DNA of 64,000 bases from Roseovarius litorisediminis (GTDB lineage Bacteria > Pseudomonadota > Alphaproteobacteria > Rhodobacterales > Rhodobacteraceae): positions 310,001 through 374,000 of the forward strand of contig NZ_FWFL01000002.1 in NCBI RefSeq assembly GCF_900172295.1, given 5' to 3'. Made by a program: the position numbers and the translations under genes. The number at the start of each line of letters is the position of its first letter. The stretch's first letter is position 1. The notes under the pieces were generated by a model. It was given only the letters and a program-made list of their open reading frames with translations, did no database searches and was not told the DNA's origin. Shown piece after piece: positions 1 to 8,724 of this stretch.

Positions 1-104
1 CGTTCGTGACACGAGGCCTGGTCTCCGCGATCAAACAATTCGGCGCGGCATCCCGGCATTTGGAAGGTTACCCAGTCAAAAATTTTCAGGCGTTAAAAGC
101 CTAG
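1..104 (+). CDS. C-terminal end of an unidentified protein (partial)
   Basis: An open frame enters from the left edge in frame 3 and stops with TAG at 102-104. It would encode about 33 residues with a balanced composition, ending in NFQALKA. It converges on the LysR gene with a 12-base overlap, which is tolerable for converging genes. The fragment is too short to assign a family, and the reading frame is chosen only because it looks protein-like; frame 2 is also open here. Weak support. Confidence 0.3.
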   Translation, partial: FVTRGLVSAIKQFGAASRHLEGYPVKNFQALKA

Positions 105-968
105 TTTTTTTGCCCCAAATTGGGAGGACAGCAAATCCAGATGTTTCGCCAGAAGATTGTCGCTTCGTGTCACCAGGATAAGTGTTCGACGAATGTTATT
201 GGGCGCACGCAGCTTTACCACATCATCGTTTGAATACCTTGTCACATCCGGGTCGGGAAGCAGGGTAAAGCCCAAACCACTTTTTACACAGCCCACTATG
301 GCTTCAATATTATCAAGCATAACTGTTGCAGCGGTTGCGGGTCTGTCGATCTGTTCCATCGCGCTTGCGATCAGTTTGCCAATTCCGGTCTGCGGCATGA
401 AATGGAAAAACATATGCTGTTCGATAAGCGTGTCGAGGCCCTGGCTGGCAATTGACGAATGCGCTGCAAAGACAAATGGTTCGTCGCGCAGGATCGCCTG
501 TTTCAAACCTCGTGGATTGATTTCGGCATCGGTCACAATGGCAGCATCCAGATTTCCAGTGCGCACCTTCTCTTGCAGTACCACAGACAGTCCTGTCTCG
601 AACTCAAACGCTGCGCGCGGCAAATTGTTCTGGGTGTTTTCCAGAAAATCCGGAAGAAGGCGTGCGGCGGCAGAGGTTACGAATCCGATCCTGAATTTGC
701 CGGCAAGGTTGCCGTCCTGTGAACATAACTCTAGCAATGCATTTTCCTGCCCCACAACATCGCGGGCTCTTTCAACCACTGCACGGCCAATCGGCGTAAG
801 GCGTGGCGGCCTGACCGATCGGTCAAAAAGGACGACGTCAAGTTCGGCCTCAAGCGCCTTCATTTGCATCGAAAGCGCGGATAGCGTCATGTTAAGTTGT
901 TCGGATGCATGCAGGAACGATCCGACTTGAGAGATTTTCAAAAGACTTCTAAGCGCCCGCGTCTGCAT
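93..968 (-). CDS. LysR-family transcriptional regulator
   Basis: A 291-residue LysR-type regulator. The N-terminal winged helix-turn-helix covers about residues 1-60 (LRSLLKISQVGSFLHASEQL, then LSALSMQMKALEAEL and LFDR). The effector-binding periplasmic-protein-like fold follows from about 90 to the end. I chose the ATG at 968 because MQTRALRSLLKI matches the usual LysR start; the open frame extends upstream to 1091 but that part is AT-rich promoter DNA. It is divergent from the acyl-CoA dehydrogenase gene at 1064, with about 95 bp between the starts, so it most likely controls that gene and itself in response to an acyl-CoA or related acid. The effector cannot be read from the sequence. Confidence 0.85.
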   Translation of the reverse strand: MQTRALRSLLKISQVGSFLHASEQLNMTLSALSMQMKALEAELDVVLFDRSVRPPRLTPIGRAVVERARDVVGQENALLELCSQDGNLAGKFRIGFVTSAAARLLPDFLENTQNNLPRAAFEFETGLSVVLQEKVRTGNLDAAIVTDAEINPRGLKQAILRDEPFVFAAHSSIASQGLDTLIEQHMFFHFMPQTGIGKLIASAMEQIDRPATAATVMLDNIEAIVGCVKSGLGFTLLPDPDVTRYSNDDVVKLRAPNNIRRTLILVTRSDNLLAKHLDLLSSQFGAKKLGF

Positions 969-985
969 ATCTTCAGATTTCCTGT

Positions 986-999
986 ATTTTATATAAAAT
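986..999. promoter_or_regulatory. AT-rich palindrome in the LysR/acyl-CoA dehydrogenase divergent promoter
   Basis: A perfect 14-bp palindrome, ATTTTATATAAAAT, lies 18 bp upstream of the LysR start and about 65 bp from the dehydrogenase start. LysR proteins bind dyads in divergent promoters, so this is a candidate operator. Such AT-rich palindromes also arise by chance in promoter DNA, hence low confidence. Confidence 0.3.
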
Positions 1000-1063
1000 C
1001 TTATTAGATTGATTTGAATAAAACCAGTCATATGCTCTCCCTGTAAGTGAAGGAGGGATTGCC

Positions 1064-2281
1064 ATGACCCACCCAGCCGTCGCCAAAGCACAAAAGCTTG
1101 CGCCGCTATTTGCCAGCCGTGCCCGCATTTGGGATGTTGAGCGCCGCTACTGCTGGGAAAATGTCGCCGATCTGGTTGGCGCCGGGATTATGGGCATGAC
1201 CATCCCGAAAAGTTACGGCGGTTTGGGTGCCAGCTATCTCGATGTGGTTCAGGTCGTTGAAGAAGTTGCCAAGGCCTGCACGCTAACCGCGCGCATCGTC
1301 GTCGAATCCAATATGGGCGGTATCAGCGCTGTCATGGCCTATGGCACGGATGCGCAAAAATCTTTTTGCGCGCCGATCGTTCTGGCTGGCGACAAACCTG
1401 CAATTTGCATTACCGAGCCCGAGGCAGGAAGTGCTGCGACAAGGATGCGCACCACGGCGCAAAAACGGGGTGGCAGCTATGTGATCAACGGCACCAAGCA
1501 CTGGATCACTGGCGGCGGTGTTTCGAAACTCTATGTGATTTTTGCCCGTGTTTTGGATGAAGATGGCTCAGATCTCGGCATAGGTGGTTTCATCGTTCAT
1601 GCTGATATCAAAGCCGGTATCATCCCTCAGGGCTTCACCGTTGTCGGCCGCGAAAGAACCATGGGCCTATGCGGGATGCCCGAAGCTGAACTGAAATTCG
1701 AAAATCTGGAGGTTGACCAGAAATGGGCGTTGATCCCTTTGTCCGGGCTCAGGCACGGCTTTGCGGATTTGATGAATGCCTACAATTCGCAACGTGTTGG
1801 TGCCGGGGCCATTGCCCTGGGCGTGGCAGCAGGTGCTTTTGAGCATGCGAAAACATATCTGCTTGAGCGTGAACAATTCGGACGACCACTGGCAGAATTC
1901 CAGGGGCTGCAATGGATGGCCGCAGATATGGATACGCAAATTCATGCCGCTCGCCTCATGTTGCATGATGCTGCAAGACCCCGTGGTCCAAACGGTAGCC
2001 AGTTTCCCGACATGACGATGGCAGCCCGCGCAAAACTCTTTGCGTCCGAGATGGCAATCAAGGTTGTAAATGATTCACTGCAGATATTCGGGGCAAGGGG
2101 ATATGGCGACAAGGAACCCTTGGAACGGATGTATCGTGATGTCCGAATGTTCACCATCGGGGGCGGCACTGCCCAGGTTCTGCGCACCCAACTCGCGGGT
2201 GCGATCCTGGGCATCAAAACACCACAAACGCGCGACGGCTACCTCAACGCGGCACCAGCGGTATGTCACGCGGCAGAATAG
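1064..2281 (+). CDS. Acyl-CoA dehydrogenase family flavoprotein with atypical active site
   Basis: A 405-residue acyl-CoA dehydrogenase-fold protein. It has the N-terminal helical domain, the FAD-contacting ITEPEAGSA motif near residue 117, a middle beta domain, and the C-terminal helices with REQFGRPLAEFQ near 269 and LQIFGARGYG near 339. The start at 1064 has a strong ribosome site, AGGAGGG. Oddity: in most family members the catalytic Glu sits in an IYEGT motif; here the same place reads IGGGT (Gly367). The alternative Glu site used by isovaleryl- and long-chain enzymes, just before an Arg, reads SQR (Gln243). It may therefore use another base or catalyse a non-dehydrogenation reaction. 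The substrate is unknown; the divergent LysR gene suggests an inducible catabolic role. Confidence 0.88.
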   Translation: MTHPAVAKAQKLAPLFASRARIWDVERRYCWENVADLVGAGIMGMTIPKSYGGLGASYLDVVQVVEEVAKACTLTARIVVESNMGGISAVMAYGTDAQKSFCAPIVLAGDKPAICITEPEAGSAATRMRTTAQKRGGSYVINGTKHWITGGGVSKLYVIFARVLDEDGSDLGIGGFIVHADIKAGIIPQGFTVVGRERTMGLCGMPEAELKFENLEVDQKWALIPLSGLRHGFADLMNAYNSQRVGAGAIALGVAAGAFEHAKTYLLEREQFGRPLAEFQGLQWMAADMDTQIHAARLMLHDAARPRGPNGSQFPDMTMAARAKLFASEMAIKVVNDSLQIFGARGYGDKEPLERMYRDVRMFTIGGGTAQVLRTQLAGAILGIKTPQTRDGYLNAAPAVCHAAE

Positions 2282-2485
2282 CCCACGCTGAAATGACAGC
2301 CGATCCGCACGACCGAACCGCAGAATCTGATTTCCACGCTCGGCTTCCCTTTCATCGCCTTGAAAACGCAGGTTTTGTGTCTGCCCCTGTCGAATTCGGT
2401 CGTGAAGTGTACGAAATCCACGTACAAAATGTACAAAGAATACGATGCACGCCCTTTATTCACGCCACAGAATCAGGTCTTCCTC

Positions 2486-2935
2486 ATGTCCGATATGATC
2501 ACCATCCGCCGCATTGAACCTGCCGACAAAACCGCTTGGGCCGCGTTGTGGAAGGCCTATCTGGACTTCTACGAAAGCAGCGTTTCAGATGCGGTTTATG
2601 ACACCACATTTGACCGGCTTTGTTCAGATACCCGCCCAAATCAAAATGGCTTTCTGGCCCTGCAAGGCAACGTCCCCGTGGGGCTGGTGCATTACATTTA
2701 CCACCCCCACAACTGGCGGCTCGAGGATGTGTGCTACCTGCAGGATCTCTACGCCGACCCGTCCGTACGTGGCACCGGCGTGGGGCGCAAACTGATCGAG
2801 TCGGTCTATGCCGCCGCCGACACGGATGGCTGCCCCTCGGTCTATTGGCTTACGCAGGATTTCAATGCCGAGGCGCGCAAGCTTTATGACCGCATCGCCA
2901 TCCTGACCCCCTTCATCAAATACGTCCGCCCATGA
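2486..2935 (+). CDS. GNAT-family N-acetyltransferase
   Basis: A 149-residue acetyltransferase of the GNAT fold. The acetyl-CoA pyrophosphate loop is visible as [14 protein letters not shown] in the middle of the protein, preceded by the beta strand DLYADPS, and the C-terminal part has the usual YWLTQDFN...ARKLYD pattern. I use the ATG at 2486 ([12 protein letters not shown]), where homology to GNAT proteins begins; the frame is open further upstream, but that stretch looks non-coding. The stop overlaps the deoD start by 4 bases, so the two genes are probably translationally coupled. The acceptor substrate is not predictable. Confidence 0.85.
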   Translation: MSDMITIRRIEPADKTAWAALWKAYLDFYESSVSDAVYDTTFDRLCSDTRPNQNGFLALQGNVPVGLVHYIYHPHNWRLEDVCYLQDLYADPSVRGTGVGRKLIESVYAAADTDGCPSVYWLTQDFNAEARKLYDRIAILTPFIKYVRP

Positions 2936-3639
2936 CCATCCATATTGGCGCGAAGCCCGGTGAAATCGCCGAAACCGTGCTGATGCCCGGCGACCCTTTG
3001 CGCGCCAGATGGGCGGCTGAGACATTTCTGGAAGACCCTGAACTGGTCAACGATATCAGAGGAATGTTTGGGTATACCGGTCACTGGAAGAAGCAACGGG
3101 TAACTATTCAGGGCAGCGGAATGGGCATGCCGTCACTCAGCATCTACGCAAATGAACTGATCCGTGACTATGGTGCGAAAACCCTCATTCGCATTGGTTC
3201 CTGTGGGGCGATGCAGGCGCAAGTAAAACTGCGCGATGTGGTGCTGGCAATGACTGCCAGCAGTGTCAACACACCGTCTTCTGCTCTGTTCCGGGAGCTG
3301 AATTTCGCCCCCTGCGCCGACTGGCCGCTGCTTAGGGCGGCCTTGCAGGCCGCTGACGGAAAGGGAATTTTTCCACATGTCGGCGGGATTTATTCTTCAG
3401 ATACGTTCTATGACGAACGTCCCGACCTGATCCAGCAGATGACCCGCCACGGTGTGCTGGCTGTCGAGATGGAGGCGGCCGAGCTTTACGCCGTCGCCGC
3501 ACGCCACGGGGCACGGGCGTTGGCGGTCCTGACCGTAAGCGACCATTTGCTGACCGGCGAAGCGCTGGACAGCGATGCCCGTGAACGCAGCTTTGCCGAC
3601 ATGATCGAAATCGCATTAGAAGCCGCGTTTTCGATCTGA
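2932..3639 (+). CDS. deoD: Purine nucleoside phosphorylase, DeoD type
   Basis: A 235-residue cytosolic purine nucleoside phosphorylase of the high-molecular-weight, hexameric DeoD class. It cleaves purine (deoxy)nucleosides with phosphate to free base and (deoxy)ribose 1-phosphate for salvage. Visible motifs are the phosphate-binding MPGDPLRAR near residue 17, [22 protein letters not shown], the substrate-binding [13 protein letters not shown], and [10 protein letters not shown] with the catalytic Asp. The length matches the family (about 235-240). It is coupled to the upstream acetyltransferase by a 4-base overlap and followed by an intergenic repeat. Confidence 0.93.
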   Translation: MTIHIGAKPGEIAETVLMPGDPLRARWAAETFLEDPELVNDIRGMFGYTGHWKKQRVTIQGSGMGMPSLSIYANELIRDYGAKTLIRIGSCGAMQAQVKLRDVVLAMTASSVNTPSSALFRELNFAPCADWPLLRAALQAADGKGIFPHVGGIYSSDTFYDERPDLIQQMTRHGVLAVEMEAAELYAVAARHGARALAVLTVSDHLLTGEALDSDARERSFADMIEIALEAAFSI

Positions 3640-3683
3640 CCGGATGTGGATTTGCCCCCTCTCAAGCCGAGCAGAGCGAGGCT

Positions 3684-3737
3684 GGGCCCAACGGACGGAA
3701 TGGCATCTTAGATGCCATGGCGCCGGGCGGGAGCCCC
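3684..3737. repeat. Palindromic intergenic repeat candidate
   Basis: Between the converging deoD and DUF1989 genes lies a dyad with outer arms GGGCCC and GGGAGCCCC. At its centre is a perfect 9-bp inverted repeat, ATGGCATCT / AGATGCCAT, at 3700-3708 and 3710-3718 with a single-base loop. There is no U-run, so it is not a classic terminator. The layout resembles mobile or REP-like extragenic palindromes; only one copy is seen in this window, so repeat status is inferred. Confidence 0.4.
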
Positions 3738-3747
3738 GCTTACTGGA

Positions 3748-4590
3748 TCACTTTCCGTGGCTGCGGTCGTATCCGTTCACCGCAGGACCTGACCAGTCAC
3801 CCAGCGCACCGGGGGCAGGTTCAAAGACCTCAACCAGCAACGGATAACATGCTGCGGTGTCGCTTGAATGCTCGGTCGAGCAATCGCCGCCCGGACAAGC
3901 GGAAAGCGCGCCCAGCAAGTCGACCTCGGCAAAAAACTCCAGATAATCCCCTGGGCGCACCGGGCTGGCTTTCATGAAATATTGCCCGGTGTCGCGGGTA
4001 AAACCGGTGCACATGAAGACGTTCAGTACATCATGCACATGCGGCTCGGCCTCGGCCAGCGAAACGCCCAGCTCATCCGCCAGGGCGCGGGTCAGGTTGG
4101 AATGGCAGCAATGGTGATAGTGTGTGCCTGCCAAAAGGTTGCCTGTATAAGGATCGCAACGGGTGCCGATGACATCGTGGACGGAGCCACCATAAGGGTC
4201 GATTCCGTACCAGCCCAATGTGTCTGTGGTGAGTGTCGCCATCGGGCGCAGGTAGGGAAAGCTGGACCACATCCGCTCGCCCGTTGTCAGATGCGTACCG
4301 TGCAGCGCGCGGGATTTGCCGGAATAGAACCGCTCGGACAGATTATTGGCATGCCACAGGTTCAGGTCACCCACCTGCGGGCCGTCGACCGAAGTAATGC
4401 GAAAGAATTGCCCTGCGGGAACACGAAAGCAGGCCGCATCGCGTGCAGGCACCAGCAGCTCCTCCACTTTTTGGGCTGTGTCCCGCGCCAGGGCATACAG
4501 CGCCAGATCAGGTTTGGGCAGCGTATCATTGGGGTAGCAGATCACGGGTTTGACCATACGGCGGGCATCAGCGTCGGCGGGTTGGGTCAT
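3748..4590 (-). CDS. DUF1989 / urea carboxylase-associated family protein
   Basis: A 280-residue protein of the DUF1989 family, the same family as the urea-amidolyase-associated proteins. Recognisable stretches are VGDLNLWHANN, ERFYSGKSRALHG, LLAGTHYHHCCHSNL and DVLNVFMCTGF, rich in His and Cys residues that could bind a metal. I chose the ATG at 4590 because AGGACAG lies just upstream and MTQPADA looks like a cytosolic start. It lies 116 bp downstream of ornithine decarboxylase on the same strand, so a link with nitrogen or polyamine metabolism is plausible. The reaction catalysed is not established from the sequence. Confidence 0.82.
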   Translation of the reverse strand: MTQPADADARRMVKPVICYPNDTLPKPDLALYALARDTAQKVEELLVPARDAACFRVPAGQFFRITSVDGPQVGDLNLWHANNLSERFYSGKSRALHGTHLTTGERMWSSFPYLRPMATLTTDTLGWYGIDPYGGSVHDVIGTRCDPYTGNLLAGTHYHHCCHSNLTRALADELGVSLAEAEPHVHDVLNVFMCTGFTRDTGQYFMKASPVRPGDYLEFFAEVDLLGALSACPGGDCSTEHSSDTAACYPLLVEVFEPAPGALGDWSGPAVNGYDRSHGK

Positions 4591-4706
4591 GATGTCTGTC
4601 CTGTCTGATCCGGAATCGCGGGTACAGTCATGCACAAAGGTGACCGGGTCTGCAATCTATCCCAGGATCGGGTGCGCCAGAACTGCGCACCCAACAGTTT
4701 GCTGGG

Positions 4707-5879
4707 CTATAGCACCACGATATCCAGCGGCGGAAAGCCGTTAAAGCCGATGCTGGCATAGGTCGACGTATAGGCGCCGCAACTGCGAATGATGATCCTG
4801 TCCCCCGAGCGCAGGCCCAGAGGCAGATCGATCATGCGGTTTTCATACAGGACATCCGCGCTGTCGCAGGACGGGCCTGCCAGAATGCAGGGGCCGGTAC
4901 GCTCATGATCGCGATCAGTCACGAACTGATAGCGAATCGCTTCATCCATGGTTTCGGCCAGACCCGAAAATTTGCCGATATCCAGATAGACCCAGCGGTG
5001 CAGATCGTCGTCAGATTTGCGTGACACCAGCAGCACTTCGGCGGCGATCATGCCGGCCTCTGCCACCAGACCACGGCCTGGTTCTGCCATAAGATGCGGC
5101 ACAGTGCCGAAGCGCTCGGTTATCAGTTGCACCACCCGTGACGCATAAGGGGTGGGGGCCTCAATCACCTCGCCATAGAACGCGGGAAAACCGCCGCCGA
5201 TATTCAGCAGGTTCAGGTCATGGCCCGCTGCACGAGCAGCATGCCAAAGGGTTGCGACCTGATCCAGCACATCGGTCCACATCTCGGCGCGGCGGGTCTG
5301 ACTGCCAACATGAAAGGAAAACCCAACAGGGTTCAGGCCAAGCGCGCGGGCGCGATCCAATAGCGCAATTGCCTGGGTTTCGGCGCAACCGAACTTACGG
5401 GTCAGTGGCCAGTCGGCCTGTGATGCTTCGACAATCAGTCGGATATAGACCTGCGCACCGGGGGCGTTTGCAGCGATTTTTTCCAGTTCTTCCACGGCAT
5501 CGGCGGCAAAAAGACGTAGGCCGGCTTGCCAGGCAAATGCAATGTCCGAGGCACGTTTGATCGTGTTGCCAAACGAGATCTTGTCAGGCGACGCACCCTG
5601 GCTGAGGCACAATTCAATCTCAGCCCGGCTGGCGGCATCAAAGCCCGACCCAAGGCCGACCAGCGTTTCGATGATTTCGGGCGCCGGGTTGGCCTTTACC
5701 GCATAGTGAATATGGGCCCGGCCCAGGCCCTGCGACAGGGCCGCAAACTGGCGGGCAACGGCCTGCGTATCAATCACCAACGTAGGTCGGTCGAAACGGG
5801 CGGTCTGCAGATAGGTTTCTATGCGGGAAACGGGCGCAATGCGGGCGTCGACCGACAGGTCGGTTACGTAAGCTTTCAT
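4707..5879 (-). CDS. Ornithine (or lysine/ornithine) decarboxylase, PLP alanine-racemase fold
   Basis: A 390-residue group IV decarboxylase with a PLP-binding TIM barrel and a beta-sandwich domain, converting ornithine to putrescine in the cytosol. The Schiff-base lysine is in YAVKANP, the phosphate-binding loop is LLNIGGGFP, EPGRGLVAEAG follows, and the catalytic Cys and Asp are in GPSCDSADVLYE. The C terminus has SCGAYTSTYASIGFNGF. I start at the ATG at 5879 because GGAG lies 6 bases upstream. The open frame runs to 5915, but that part forms hairpins. The conserved Cys-Asp pair favours ornithine or lysine over biosynthetic arginine decarboxylase. It is preceded by a structured leader of about 190 bases. 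Confidence 0.9.
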   Translation of the reverse strand: MKAYVTDLSVDARIAPVSRIETYLQTARFDRPTLVIDTQAVARQFAALSQGLGRAHIHYAVKANPAPEIIETLVGLGSGFDAASRAEIELCLSQGASPDKISFGNTIKRASDIAFAWQAGLRLFAADAVEELEKIAANAPGAQVYIRLIVEASQADWPLTRKFGCAETQAIALLDRARALGLNPVGFSFHVGSQTRRAEMWTDVLDQVATLWHAARAAGHDLNLLNIGGGFPAFYGEVIEAPTPYASRVVQLITERFGTVPHLMAEPGRGLVAEAGMIAAEVLLVSRKSDDDLHRWVYLDIGKFSGLAETMDEAIRYQFVTDRDHERTGPCILAGPSCDSADVLYENRMIDLPLGLRSGDRIIIRSCGAYTSTYASIGFNGFPPLDIVVL

Positions 5880-6069
5880 GGTCATCTCCAAAAGACATGG
5901 CGCCAATAGGCGCAAGGATCAGTTCAGAGACGTTACCGTCGCTACGTAACCAGTGGCTTATAGCCTTTGGGACAGAGGCGCGTGCGTTGGCGTCTTAACG
6001 GCGCAATTACTCTTAACTGAGAAAAAAACAAGTAGGAATTTTGCCCTGGGCGCATTTTTTTGCGTTCTG
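5880..6069 (-). promoter_or_regulatory. Structured leader of the ornithine decarboxylase gene (speF-type candidate)
   Basis: The space upstream of the decarboxylase holds two compact hairpins close to the start: GCGCC/GGCGC with a 4-base loop at 5900-5913, and GTTAC/GTAAC arms at 5932-5950. The ribosome site GGAG lies next to the first. Alphaproteobacterial ornithine decarboxylase genes are known to carry a conserved leader called the speF motif. Position and target fit that motif, but I could not check the consensus, so the assignment is an inference. Confidence 0.35.
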
Positions 6070-6282
6070 TCATTTCCGAGGCGCCACCCGCAGACGCAGG
6101 CAGGTTGCGGGCGGATTGCCGTCAGATGTGACGGATAAGGCGCCACATGCCATGCATTTGTAATTTCTGGCCATCCCGTCGCCTGATTTTCCTTGCGCAC
6201 GCCAACGGCAATAGCGGGTCCGCCGGTTGGAAAACAGCACCACCAGCACAAACGCAATGATCAGACCGACAATGATGATCAT
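6070..6282 (-). CDS. Small single-span membrane protein with cysteines
   Basis: A 70-residue protein with one N-terminal membrane helix (IIIVGLIIAFVLVVLF), followed by NRRTRYCRWR and a Cys pair in YKCMACGA plus a later Cys. The pattern resembles short membrane-anchored zinc-ribbon-like proteins common in this bacterial group. I do not recognise a function. It follows the PLP enzyme gene on the same strand by 30 bases and may be co-transcribed with it. Its orderly hydrophobic-then-basic layout argues that it is real. Confidence 0.6.
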   Translation of the reverse strand: MIIIVGLIIAFVLVVLFSNRRTRYCRWRAQGKSGDGMARNYKCMACGALSVTSDGNPPATCLRLRVAPRK

Positions 6283-6312
6283 GGCGTGTGGCGCCCTATC
6301 CCGGGACCCATC

Positions 6313-7314
6313 TTAATCTGCCGCGAAGGCATCAGCATAGGCGAATAGCGCTGGCTGCCCGCCCGTATGCCAGAACAGCACCCGTTTTCCGGCCAGGTCA
6401 GGCGCCCGCCTGATCAGCGCGGCCATCACCTTGCCGGTATAGACCGGATCAAGGAACAACCCTTCGGTACGCGCAGTACGTTCCACCGCTTTACGGGTCA
6501 AAGGCCCCATGCGGCCATAACCGGGGGCAAGGGCGCTTTCATCAAGGCGAATATCGGCGTCTGTCACCGGATTGGGCATATCCAGCAGGCGGGCCAGATC
6601 CTTTAGGCGCTGACCGACACGGGTCGTCTGAGCAGTCGCTCTGCGACGCACGCAGACACCGGTGACCGGGGTTTCATCGCCCAATGCGCGCAACCCCAGC
6701 AACAGGCCGCAATGGGTAAGGGCCGATCCCGAGGCGATGAAGATTTCATCAAAACGCGTGTCCTGTGTCAGCAGCTCGATCGCTGCATCGACATAGCCTA
6801 ATGCGCCTGTCGGTGGCTGATCAGCGGCTAGCGGAACGATAAAGGGTACTTCGCCCGCCGCCTGCAAGTTTTTCGCGATGGTGCGCAAATTGGCATCGGC
6901 ACCGGTCTCATCCTCGCCGTCAGGGTAGCTGTGCAGGGTCGCACCCAGCACCCTGTCCAAAAGGACATTGCCGTTTTCACGGTAGAGTGCCGTGGGCTCT
7001 GTCACCCTTTCCTCCAGCTGGATATGACAGCCCATGCCAAGCCGGGCTGCCATGGCGGCGGCAGTGCGAACAAAATTGGATTGTACTGCGCCTGTGATCA
7101 GGACCTGCGTGGCACTTTGCGCCTGTGCCTTGCCCAGATAAAACTCAAGTTGACGAACCTTGTTGCCGCCCATGCCGATACCGGTGCAATCATCGCGCTT
7201 CACCCACAGATCAAGGCCCAGTTGGCGCCCAAGGTTCGTCATCGGCTCCAGCAGCGTTGGCAGGTGGCCCATGCGGGCACGCGGATGTTGTGAAAGTCGG
7301 GTTTCAAGGGTCAT
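6313..7314 (-). CDS. D-cysteine desulfhydrase / ACC deaminase-family PLP enzyme
   Basis: A 333-residue fold-type II PLP enzyme of the D-cysteine desulfhydrase and 1-aminocyclopropane-1-carboxylate deaminase family. The Schiff-base lysine is Lys52 in GMGGNKVRQLEF, next to WVKRDDCTG. TGAVQSNFVRTAAA is the substrate loop and HTGGQPALFAY is the C-terminal PLP phosphate contact region. I chose ATG 7314 (MTLETRLSQHPR), where family similarity begins; the frame continues upstream to 7500 without family character. The ribosome site is weak. The substrate cannot be settled by eye: D-cysteine, ACC, or a sulfonated amino acid are all possible. Confidence 0.85.
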   Translation of the reverse strand: MTLETRLSQHPRARMGHLPTLLEPMTNLGRQLGLDLWVKRDDCTGIGMGGNKVRQLEFYLGKAQAQSATQVLITGAVQSNFVRTAAAMAARLGMGCHIQLEERVTEPTALYRENGNVLLDRVLGATLHSYPDGEDETGADANLRTIAKNLQAAGEVPFIVPLAADQPPTGALGYVDAAIELLTQDTRFDEIFIASGSALTHCGLLLGLRALGDETPVTGVCVRRRATAQTTRVGQRLKDLARLLDMPNPVTDADIRLDESALAPGYGRMGPLTRKAVERTARTEGLFLDPVYTGKVMAALIRRAPDLAGKRVLFWHTGGQPALFAYADAFAAD

Positions 7315-7568
7315 GTGATCAGTTGCAGTGTGATTCAGGGGTTTGTCAACGCAAGCGGGCGGACGTTTGCGGGTGTGGGCGGCTCGAAAACCGGCAGCCG
7401 CCCTAAATATGCCGTCAGGCGTGGCAGCGCTGATATTGCCATGCCGCCTGAAATATCCGCGGCTGGTCGGGGCGGAGGCTTGGGCAAACCAGACCTGCAC
7501 GATTATTTGCGCTTTGCAGCAAAGCGCGCTAGGCCGCGACTACAGAATGTCTGACTGGTTGAGGGACT

Positions 7569-8720
7569 ATGAAAAATTCACCTGTTGATCCGATTGCACT
7601 GACCGCCGATCTGGTGCGGTGCCCCTCTGTGACCCCCGACGAAGGCGGCGCGCTTGTGTTGCTGGAAAAGCTGCTTCGCGGGGCAGGGTTCACCTGCCAC
7701 CGCGTGGACCGCGGCGGGGTTGCCAACCTGTTTGCCCGCTGGGGCGAAAAGGGCGCTGAAAAAACATTTGGCTTCAATGGCCATACCGATGTGGTGCCAC
7801 TGGGCGACAAGGCCGCCTGGACAATGCCGCCCTTCGGGGCCAGGCAGAAAGACGGCTATTTGTGGGGCCGCGGCGCGACCGACATGAAATCGGGTGTCGC
7901 CGCGTTTGTCGCCGCGGCAGTGGACCTGGTGCAGAATGACCCGCCCGAAGGTGCGATCATTCTGACCATTACGGGCGACGAAGAGGGCGATGCAATCGAC
8001 GGCACCACAGCCTTGCTCGACTGGATGCAGTTATGGGGCGAGGCGATGGATGTCTGCCTGGTCGGGGAACCCACCTGCCCTGACCATATGGGTGAGATGA
8101 TCAAGATCGGGCGGCGCGGGTCGCTGTCGGCGTGGTTCACTCTAACTGGTGTGCAGGGTCATTCGGCCTATCCTCATCGTGCCTGTAATCCTTTGCCCGC
8201 TATGGCGCGCCTGATGGACCGGCTTTCTTCACATGTGCTGGACGAAGGCACCGAGCATTTTGATGCCTCGACACTGGCGGTCGTGACAATCGACACGGGT
8301 AACCCGGCAACAAACGTCATACCGGCCGAATGCCGGGCAACGGTCAATATCCGTTTCAACGATGCCCATGACAGCAAAGGGCTGATAGCGTGGATGCAGG
8401 ATGAATTGGACAATGTGGCGGAAGAATTTGGCATTGCGGGCAAACTGACGGTCAAGGTTTCGGGTGAAAGCTTTCTCACACCTCCGGGGCGGCTGTCCGA
8501 TCTTGTGGCAGCGGCGGTCGAGGCAGAAACCGGCGTAAAGCCGATATTTTCAACCACCGGTGGCACCTCGGATGCGCGATTTGTCAAAGATCACTGTCCG
8601 GTGGTGGAATTCGGGCTGGTGGGTAGAACCATGCATCAGGTCGATGAACGCGTGGCGGTCGATCAGATCAGCCAGCTTAAATCGATCTATTCCCGCATCC
8701 TGCAAGATTATTTCGCCTGA
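7569..8720 (+). CDS. dapE: Succinyl-diaminopimelate desuccinylase
   Basis: A 383-residue zinc aminopeptidase-fold enzyme that hydrolyses N-succinyl-LL-diaminopimelate in the lysine and cell-wall diaminopimelate pathway. Metal ligands and catalytic residues are visible in [37 protein letters not shown] and the C-terminal [11 protein letters not shown], with a dimerisation domain between. The GAGGGA ribosome site supports ATG 7569. The length matches the family (about 375-385). The next gene starts 4 bases after the stop. Confidence 0.95.
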   Translation: MKNSPVDPIALTADLVRCPSVTPDEGGALVLLEKLLRGAGFTCHRVDRGGVANLFARWGEKGAEKTFGFNGHTDVVPLGDKAAWTMPPFGARQKDGYLWGRGATDMKSGVAAFVAAAVDLVQNDPPEGAIILTITGDEEGDAIDGTTALLDWMQLWGEAMDVCLVGEPTCPDHMGEMIKIGRRGSLSAWFTLTGVQGHSAYPHRACNPLPAMARLMDRLSSHVLDEGTEHFDASTLAVVTIDTGNPATNVIPAECRATVNIRFNDAHDSKGLIAWMQDELDNVAEEFGIAGKLTVKVSGESFLTPPGRLSDLVAAAVEAETGVKPIFSTTGGTSDARFVKDHCPVVEFGLVGRTMHQVDERVAVDQISQLKSIYSRILQDYFA

Positions 8721-8724
8721 TTTC

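Noticed and set aside
157..930. Long plus-strand open frame over the LysR gene
   Set aside because: It is the antisense shadow of a clear LysR coding sequence and its translation has no family character.
2400..2455. Repeated GTAC motifs before the acetyltransferase gene
   Set aside because: Three GTAC words with uneven spacing; no consistent dyad or known operator pattern.
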